A stretch of DNA of 9,869 nucleotides from an uncultured Planctomycetota bacterium. Lineage in GTDB: Bacteria; Planctomycetota; UBA1135; UBA2386. A model generated the notes under the pieces. That model saw only the letters and a program-made list of their open reading frames with translations. It had not been told where the DNA came from and ran no database searches. Shown here piece after piece: positions 6,422 through 9,869 of the stretch; position 1 is the first letter of the stretch; each line of letters opens with the position of its first letter. The position numbers and the translations under genes were made by a program. Location: positions 1-9,869 of the forward strand of contig CAIYFF010000560.1 of the NCBI GenBank assembly GCA_903925435.1. Reading direction: 5' to 3'.

Positions 6422-6703
6422 ATGCAGAAGCGTTTGTTTGTCGGCAATCTCTCTTTTGACACCACGGAAACGTCGTTGCGTTCGCACTTCGAGGACGGCG
6501 GCCGCAAGGTGTCGACGTGCCAGTTGATGGTCGACCGCGACACGGGCCGTTCGCGCGGCTTCGCGTTCGTGGAGATGGAGAGCGAGCAGGATGCTGCCGG
6601 CGCGATCAAGTCGCTCGACGGCACGCAGTTCGAAGGTCGTGCGATCAAGGTCAACGAGGCGATGGCGCGCAACGCGCGTGGCAACGGAGCCGGCCAGCGT
6701 TGA
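6422..6703 (+). CDS. RRM-domain RNA-binding protein
   Basis: This 93-aa protein is essentially one RNA recognition motif, a beta-alpha-beta-beta-alpha-beta fold that binds single-stranded RNA. Seen: RNP2 as LFVGNL (5-10) and RNP1 as RGFAFVEM (45-52), with the aromatic residues F6, F48 and F50 that stack on RNA bases; the linking VDRDTGRSRG loop (37-46); the second helix EQDAAGAIKSLDG (55-67); and the last strand GRAIKVNEA (72-80). A short Arg/Asn/Gly tail follows. Bacterial proteins of this kind, best known from cyanobacteria (Rbp), often respond to cold and have been linked to mRNA binding and localisation. The start is set by GGAG 7 nt upstream. It is preceded by a long, possibly structured leader and followed after 52 bp by a small basic protein on the same strand, so the two may be co-transcribed. 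RNA targets are unknown. Confidence 0.95.
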   Translation: MQKRLFVGNLSFDTTETSLRSHFEDGGRKVSTCQLMVDRDTGRSRGFAFVEMESEQDAAGAIKSLDGTQFEGRAIKVNEAMARNARGNGAGQR

Positions 6704-6728
6704 GCGCTTGTCGCCGATCGAACTGCTT

Positions 6729-6742
6729 GGCGCGCGCGCGCC
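6729..6742. repeat. 14-bp alternating CG palindrome
   Basis: GGCGCGCGCGCGCC is a perfect palindrome between the RRM gene and the next gene, ending just before the GGGAGG ribosome-binding site. Alternating CG can form a hairpin or Z-DNA. In RNA it could affect access to the ribosome-binding site. It may also be chance in such GC-rich sequence. Confidence 0.5.
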
Positions 6743-6744
6743 TT

Positions 6745-6750
6745 GGGAGG
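6745..6750 (+). promoter_or_regulatory. Strong Shine-Dalgarno site of the small basic protein gene
   Basis: GGGAGG lies 5 nt before the ATG at 6756. It picks this start in a frame that is open much further upstream across the RRM gene, and is a good sign that the small gene is translated. Confidence 0.7.
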
Positions 6751-6755
6751 GCCTG

Positions 6756-7046
6756 ATGGCACGCAAGGGATCTCCCCAGACGTTCGAGAAACGCGCACGC
6801 GAGCGCGACAAGCAGGCGAAGCGTCAAGCCAAGCAAGCGGACCGCGTCGCGAAGAGCGTCGCTCGGCAGCAGCAGCGTCACGAAGACCTTGTGGCGTCCT
6901 ACGGCGTCCGTCCGAGTGCGCCGCGCCCCCCGGCGCCGGCTGTGCCCACGGTCCCAGTTCCCTCGCCGATTGCGGTCGTCGCAGTCGTTGCGCCAGCGGT
7001 GCCGCCCGCAACACCCGCCCCAGTCGTCGCCCCCAAGGCGCCGTGA
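6756..7046 (+). CDS. Small basic hypothetical protein with Pro/Ala/Val-rich tail
   Basis: This 96-aa protein has two parts. Residues 1-45 are very rich in Lys, Arg and Gln (MARKGSPQTFEKRARERDKQ and on), predicted helical and probably nucleic-acid binding. Residues 52-96 are a low-complexity stretch of Pro, Ala and Val. The opening KGSPQTFEKR...RERDKQ is like short lysine-rich conserved hypothetical proteins that I have seen in bacteria, but I know no function. The strong GGGAGG site argues that it is a real gene. It lies 52 bp downstream of the RRM gene on the same strand, so a shared transcript and a joint role at RNA or ribosomes are possible, as inference only. A 10-bp hairpin 26 nt after its stop may end the transcript. 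No cysteine, transmembrane segment or enzyme motif is visible. The tail could be less conserved than the head. Confidence 0.75.
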   Translation: MARKGSPQTFEKRARERDKQAKRQAKQADRVAKSVARQQQRHEDLVASYGVRPSAPRPPAPAVPTVPVPSPIAVVAVVAPAVPPATPAPVVAPKAP

Positions 7047-7072
7047 CGTAGGCAGAGCGCCGTTGGCATCGG

Positions 7073-7096
7073 AGCCTGCGCATCGCTGCGCAGGCT
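7073..7096 (+). terminator. Perfect 10-bp hairpin, probable terminator after the RRM/basic-protein pair
   Basis: AGCCTGCGCA (7073-7082), loop TCGC, then TGCGCAGGCT (7087-7096): a perfect 10-bp, GC-rich stem with a 4-nt loop. It lies 26 nt after the stop of the small basic protein and 60 nt before the patatin start. No T-run follows, so it would be a U-less terminator, an RNA 3'-end stabiliser, or a symmetric protein-binding site. Confidence 0.55.
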
Positions 7097-7145
7097 GCCG
7101 CAACGACGTGCGCTCGCGGCTTGTCCCCGCCCTCCGTCACTGCCG

Positions 7146-7150
7146 AAAGG
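7146..7150 (+). promoter_or_regulatory. Shine-Dalgarno site choosing GTG start of the patatin-like gene
   Basis: AAAGG ends 6 nt before the GTG at 7157. The longer reading from the TTG at 7121 has no comparable site, and GTG 7151 directly abuts AAAGG with no spacing, so GTG 7157 is preferred. Confidence 0.55.
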
Positions 7151-7156
7151 GTGCTA

Positions 7157-8296
7157 GTGACCCGGCCAGAAGAACTCGCGATCGTGTTCAGCGGAGGCGG
7201 CGCTTCTGCTGCCTACCAGGTTGGGTTCTTGTGGCACATCGCGGAGCGCTACCCCAACCTGCGCGCCCGCATCCTCACGGGCGTGTCCGCAGGAGCCGTC
7301 AATGCCGCGGTGCTCGCTGCGTTGCCGGGCACGTTTGCGGAGCGCGTCGCAGGCCTTCGCCATGCGTGGTCCAACTTGCAGCCCGAGTTGGTGTATCGCG
7401 CGAGTCCGCTGCACCTGTTCTCGCGCGCGATGCGTTATGGCGTGCGCCTCGTGTCGGGCAATGCCAAGCCCGTGCCGCGTCCGCAGAGCATGCTCGACAC
7501 GTCGCCGCTGAAGACGTTCTTGCAGAGCATCGTCGGCGAGCCGGATGGGCGCATCAGCGGCATCCGCAAGAAGATCGACAACGGCGAGCTGCGCGGCCTC
7601 GCGATCACGGCATCGAGCTATCACTCGGGCCGCAGCGTGACGTGGCTGTCGGACCAGAGCGCGGGCGCTTGGACGGGGCCGCATCGCGAAACGAGGCCCG
7701 TGCCGCTCACGATCGACCACATCATGGCGTCGACGGCGTTGCCCATGCTGTTCCCCGCGGTGGCGATCGGTCGCGAATGGTATGGCGACGGCAGCATCGG
7801 CTTCACGTCGCCGTTCTCGCCTGCGATCCACCTCGGCGCCACGCGCATCCTTGCGATCACGACGCGCAAGCCGCCGCCGCCGCCAAAGACGCACGGCGAG
7901 ATCGACCCGTATCCGCCGCCTGCGCAGATCGCCGGCGCGTTGCTCAATGCGCTGTTCTTCGAGCACTCGCACAGCGACGCGTTGCGACTTCATCGCATCA
8001 ACGACCTGCTGATGCGCTTGCCGCACGATGCGCATGGTGGATTGCGGCCCATCGATCTGTGCGTGCTCGATCCCGTCACCGATCTCGCTGCGCTGGCGAC
8101 CAAGTTCGAGCCGCGCCTGCCGCCAGCCCTGCGCTTCCTCACGCGCGGCCTCGGCACCGATGAAGGCGGCGGCGGCGAGTTGCTCAGCCTGTTGATGTTC
8201 CAGGGCGAGTATCTGTCGGCGCTGATCGATGCGGGCAAGCGCGATGCTGCCGTGCGCGCAGAGCAGATCGAACGGTGCGTGGCGCAGTTTGCGTGA
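7157..8296 (+). CDS. Patatin-like phospholipase family protein
   Basis: This 379-aa protein is a bacterial patatin-like serine hydrolase (RssA-type group), expected to release fatty acids from phospholipids or other lipids. Seen: FSGGGASAAYQVG (11-23), the glycine-rich oxyanion region; GVSAG (42-46) with nucleophile S44; MASTALPMLFPAV (190-202), the usual stretch before the second active-site strand; and YGDGSIG (209-215) with D211, completing the Ser-Asp dyad. All catalytic elements are present, so it is probably active. There is no signal peptide or clear membrane segment, so it is likely cytoplasmic or peripheral. A run of five prolines (239-243) followed by YPPP forms an exposed linker after the catalytic Asp. 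The start is GTG 7157 by ribosome-binding site; TTG 7121 would add 12 residues. It is convergent with the glycosidase gene, with a 27-bp gap. Substrate and link to its neighbours are unknown. Confidence 0.92.
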   Translation: MTRPEELAIVFSGGGASAAYQVGFLWHIAERYPNLRARILTGVSAGAVNAAVLAALPGTFAERVAGLRHAWSNLQPELVYRASPLHLFSRAMRYGVRLVSGNAKPVPRPQSMLDTSPLKTFLQSIVGEPDGRISGIRKKIDNGELRGLAITASSYHSGRSVTWLSDQSAGAWTGPHRETRPVPLTIDHIMASTALPMLFPAVAIGREWYGDGSIGFTSPFSPAIHLGATRILAITTRKPPPPPKTHGEIDPYPPPAQIAGALLNALFFEHSHSDALRLHRINDLLMRLPHDAHGGLRPIDLCVLDPVTDLAALATKFEPRLPPALRFLTRGLGTDEGGGGELLSLLMFQGEYLSALIDAGKRDAAVRAEQIERCVAQFA

Positions 8297-8323
8297 GCAA
8301 CGGTGCGTCCATGCGCGCCCCAC

Positions 8324-9511
8324 TCATGGCAAGAGCGTCAGGTGCATCCGCGCCGACGCGAAGAGTCCGGGCACTGCTGCGCATGGCGAGATCGTCGAGT
8401 TGAGCAGTAGCCACTGAGCGCCGACGACGAGGCCCGCGAACGCGGGATCGTTGGGCACGGGCCACGCCCATGTCGCATTGCCGCCGACCATCGGCACGCC
8501 GGTCCACGTGAACACATCGAGGAACGTGCACGCGCCGCACGCAAACTCATTGCCCGGGAAGCCGAGGGCCGCGAACGCGAGCGAGCCTTGTTGCGATCCT
8601 TGCAGCGTCAGTGCCCAGTTGGAGCTGCCGAGCCGGAACGAGCCGGTGTTGCCGATCGTGCCCGCGTTGCCGCATGCGGCGCCGACTGTGACGCTCTGTG
8701 CGAGTGAGAAGCCGATGTGGTTGGCGACCGCGCGATGCGAGCCGCCGCTCGGACGGTTCTGCTGCAGTGTGCCGCCAATCGGCGAATACAGCAGCGACGA
8801 TGAGCCGCCGCCGTCGAGGTTGATCGCGCGCCATGCGCCCATGCCGATCATCACGTTGGCGAGTTCGGGCAACGTCATGCCGACCGACCAGTTCGTCTGC
8901 CGGCCATCGACGACGGCGATGTAGAGCTGCCTGCCGTTTTGGTTGGTGCCGATCGCCGTGCGCGGATTGCGCACCAATGGGTCGACGCGCGCGGTGGATC
9001 CCGTGTTGATGCCGTCGGTGACGAGCATCGTGCCAGGCACGGTGTCGGTCGTGCTCGGGCCAACACCGGCAATCGCCCAACGCGCGGCGGATGCCTGCGT
9101 CGCGGTGATGTAGTCGACGAGCGCGATCTTGCTGGGGCTGATGACGAGCGCAGGATCGGGAACAGTCCCAAACACGCGAACCGGCGACACCTGCACGCCG
9201 TCGCTCTTGCTGAGGCCGATCACATCCGCGGTCGTCGCTGTGAACGTGCCAAAGTAGTTGGCGTTGATCGACAGTTGGTTGCCGAGCGTCGTGTGCCACA
9301 ACGACGTCGTCTGCAGCGTCGCTTCATAGGATTGCAGCGGCGACAGCGGCGAGGTCACGCGGATCTCGACGCGCGGATCGGCGAGATCGACGACCGCAGT
9401 AAAGCCGCGCGCCGTTCCGCCGGTGGTCGACCATGTCTGCGGCGTAGCGCCGATCTGGGCGTGCGCGAATGGCGCGAGCAACGCGCAAGCGATGAGGCTG
9501 CGGGCGAACAT
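8324..9511 (-). CDS. Secreted phosphodiester glycosidase (NAGPA domain) with extra C-terminal domain
   Basis: This 395-aa exported protein has a NAGPA-type phosphodiester glycosidase domain (DUF2233 group), related to the enzyme that uncovers mannose-6-phosphate by cutting GlcNAc-1-phosphodiesters. Bacterial members are thought to cut phosphodiester-linked sugars of surface glycans. Seen: signal peptide MFARSLIACALLAPFAHA (1-18) with cut site AHA-Q; INANYFG (82-88); NPRTAIGTNQNG (182-193); VVDGRQ (200-205); the active-site-like NLDGGGSSSLL (231-241); and VANHIGF (262-268). Residues 272-395 form a separate domain with cysteines 280, 325, 328 and 377, and WAWPVPNDPAFAGLVVGAQW (348-367). It resembles C-terminal domains that recur on secreted planctomycete proteins. 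No Shine-Dalgarno precedes ATG 9511. ATG 9568, with GGTGG upstream, is the alternative and would add 19 residues before the signal. It lies downstream of the acetylesterase-like gene on the same strand. Confidence 0.88.
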   Translation of the reverse strand: MFARSLIACALLAPFAHAQIGATPQTWSTTGGTARGFTAVVDLADPRVEIRVTSPLSPLQSYEATLQTTSLWHTTLGNQLSINANYFGTFTATTADVIGLSKSDGVQVSPVRVFGTVPDPALVISPSKIALVDYITATQASAARWAIAGVGPSTTDTVPGTMLVTDGINTGSTARVDPLVRNPRTAIGTNQNGRQLYIAVVDGRQTNWSVGMTLPELANVMIGMGAWRAINLDGGGSSSLLYSPIGGTLQQNRPSGGSHRAVANHIGFSLAQSVTVGAACGNAGTIGNTGSFRLGSSNWALTLQGSQQGSLAFAALGFPGNEFACGACTFLDVFTWTGVPMVGGNATWAWPVPNDPAFAGLVVGAQWLLLNSTISPCAAVPGLFASARMHLTLLP

Positions 9512-9637
9512 GGGGGAGAAGGTAGATGCTTTCGCAAGATCCGCCAACTGCGGCGGAGCCGCACGCATCGGTCCACCGCGGGTCACACGGTGCGTCGTAT
9601 GCGGGCGATTGCGCGGATTGGACCCGATGCGCAGCGT
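9512..9637 (-). other. 126-bp spacer between acetylesterase-like and glycosidase genes
   Basis: No gene was recognised here. It holds the start region of the glycosidase, an alternative ATG at 9568 preceded on the minus strand by GGTGG, and a 13-mer (CGCATCGGGTCCA on the minus strand, 9619-9631) that also occurs upstream of the beta-helix gene at 5272-5284. The bases just before ATG 9511 are pyrimidine-rich on the coding strand, which is the opposite of a Shine-Dalgarno site. Confidence 0.5.
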
Positions 9638-9869
9638 CTACCACGCGTCGCTGCGAAACGGCGATGCCGGCAGGCCGTTGGCGTCTACGAGGTCGCACCC
9701 GATCGGGTTGCCTGCATACGCGTAGCGCACGGCCACGGGCTCGGGCACGTCGGGACTCGAGACGAGAACGGTTGCGCCTTCGATCGTCGCGTTCGCGCGA
9801 TGGAACACGCGGTCCTTGCCCGCGATCGCGAAGCCTTGCACCGACGTCGTGTCGACGTCGCCCGCGACA
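9638..9869 (-). CDS. Sialate O-acetylesterase-like protein, C-terminal end (N-terminus beyond window)
   Basis: About 76 codons of the end of a larger protein are visible. FAIAGKDRVFHRANATIEG followed by TVLVSSPDVPEPVAVRYAYA, then NPIGCDLVDANGLPASPFRS, is the typical closing beta-sandwich of sialate O-acetylesterase family proteins (SASA/SGNH-hydrolase group), which remove acetyl esters from sialic acids or other sugars outside the cytoplasm. The frame is open to the right edge, where it reads VAGDVDTTSVQG, so the gene continues upstream outside the window; the catalytic Ser, Asp and His are not seen. The GTG at 9841 is an internal valine codon, not a start. The gene ends 126 bp before the phosphodiester glycosidase on the same strand, and both may act on extracellular glycans. 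Assignment rests on the C-terminal pattern only, so the exact substrate stays open. Confidence 0.85.
   Translation of the reverse strand, partial: VAGDVDTTSVQGFAIAGKDRVFHRANATIEGATVLVSSPDVPEPVAVRYAYAGNPIGCDLVDANGLPASPFRSDAW

Noticed and set aside
5213..6811. Long open minus-strand extension upstream of the beta-helix protein (533 extra codons)
   Set aside because: It is antisense to the well-supported deacetylase and RRM genes, Arg/Ala/His-rich like other GC-rich shadows, and the lipoprotein-like signal begins only at 5212.
7154..8323. 389-codon minus-strand frame opposite the patatin-like gene
   Set aside because: It covers the patatin gene almost exactly and has shadow composition; the patatin frame has complete catalytic motifs.
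1..9869. CATCGG hexamer upstream of nearly every gene as a promoter motif
   Set aside because: The same hexamer is common inside the coding regions (Ile-Gly codons in GC-rich DNA), so its presence upstream is not informative alone.
1..9869. CRISPR arrays, insertion sequences, integrase sites, phage genes or toxin-antitoxin pairs
   Set aside because: No regularly spaced repeats, transposase or integrase motifs, or terminal inverted repeats were seen; gene style is uniform across the window.

Overview
The window is GC-rich, gene-dense bacterial DNA with no tRNA, rRNA, CRISPR array or mobile element that I can see. A planctomycete (Planctomycetota) is the best guess. The reasons are a secreted protein with a C-terminal domain of a type that recurs in that phylum, a sialate O-acetylesterase-like protein, a bacterial RRM protein, a beta-helix lipoprotein, and several genes without a clear Shine-Dalgarno sequence. 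This is a judgement from protein style, not a proven placement.

Left part (1-6136) looks like the edge of a cell-surface polysaccharide locus. It holds the C-terminal part of a DegT-family sugar aminotransferase (+), an O-antigen ligase/Wzy-like membrane protein (-), a Wzx-type flippase (+), a secreted right-handed beta-helix putative lipoprotein (-) and a PIG-L/LmbE-type deacetylase (+). Ligase and flippase are divergent from a 98-bp gap, and beta-helix and deacetylase are divergent from a 240-bp gap. Flippase and beta-helix converge with 5 bp between stops; aminotransferase and ligase overlap tail to tail by 79 bp. A plausible division of labour is nucleotide-sugar synthesis (aminotransferase), export of lipid-linked glycan (flippase), polymerisation or ligation (ligase) and modification (deacetylase; beta-helix as possible lyase or epimerase).

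Middle part (6137-8296) has a 285-bp leader with possible RNA structure, a 93-aa RRM RNA-binding protein, a 96-aa basic protein with a Pro/Ala/Val-rich tail, a strong hairpin, and a patatin-like phospholipase with an intact Ser-Asp dyad.

Right part (8297-9869) lies on the minus strand: a secreted phosphodiester glycosidase (NAGPA domain) with an extra C-terminal domain, preceded by the C-terminal end of a sialate O-acetylesterase-like protein that runs off the window. Both point to extracellular glycan trimming.

No gap exceeds 300 bases; the longest (6137-6421) is described as a leader. I found no obviously new multi-gene system. The best leads are a 20-nt element shared by the upstream regions of two polysaccharide genes, the structured leader plus RRM/basic-protein pair, and the glycosidase with its C-terminal domain.
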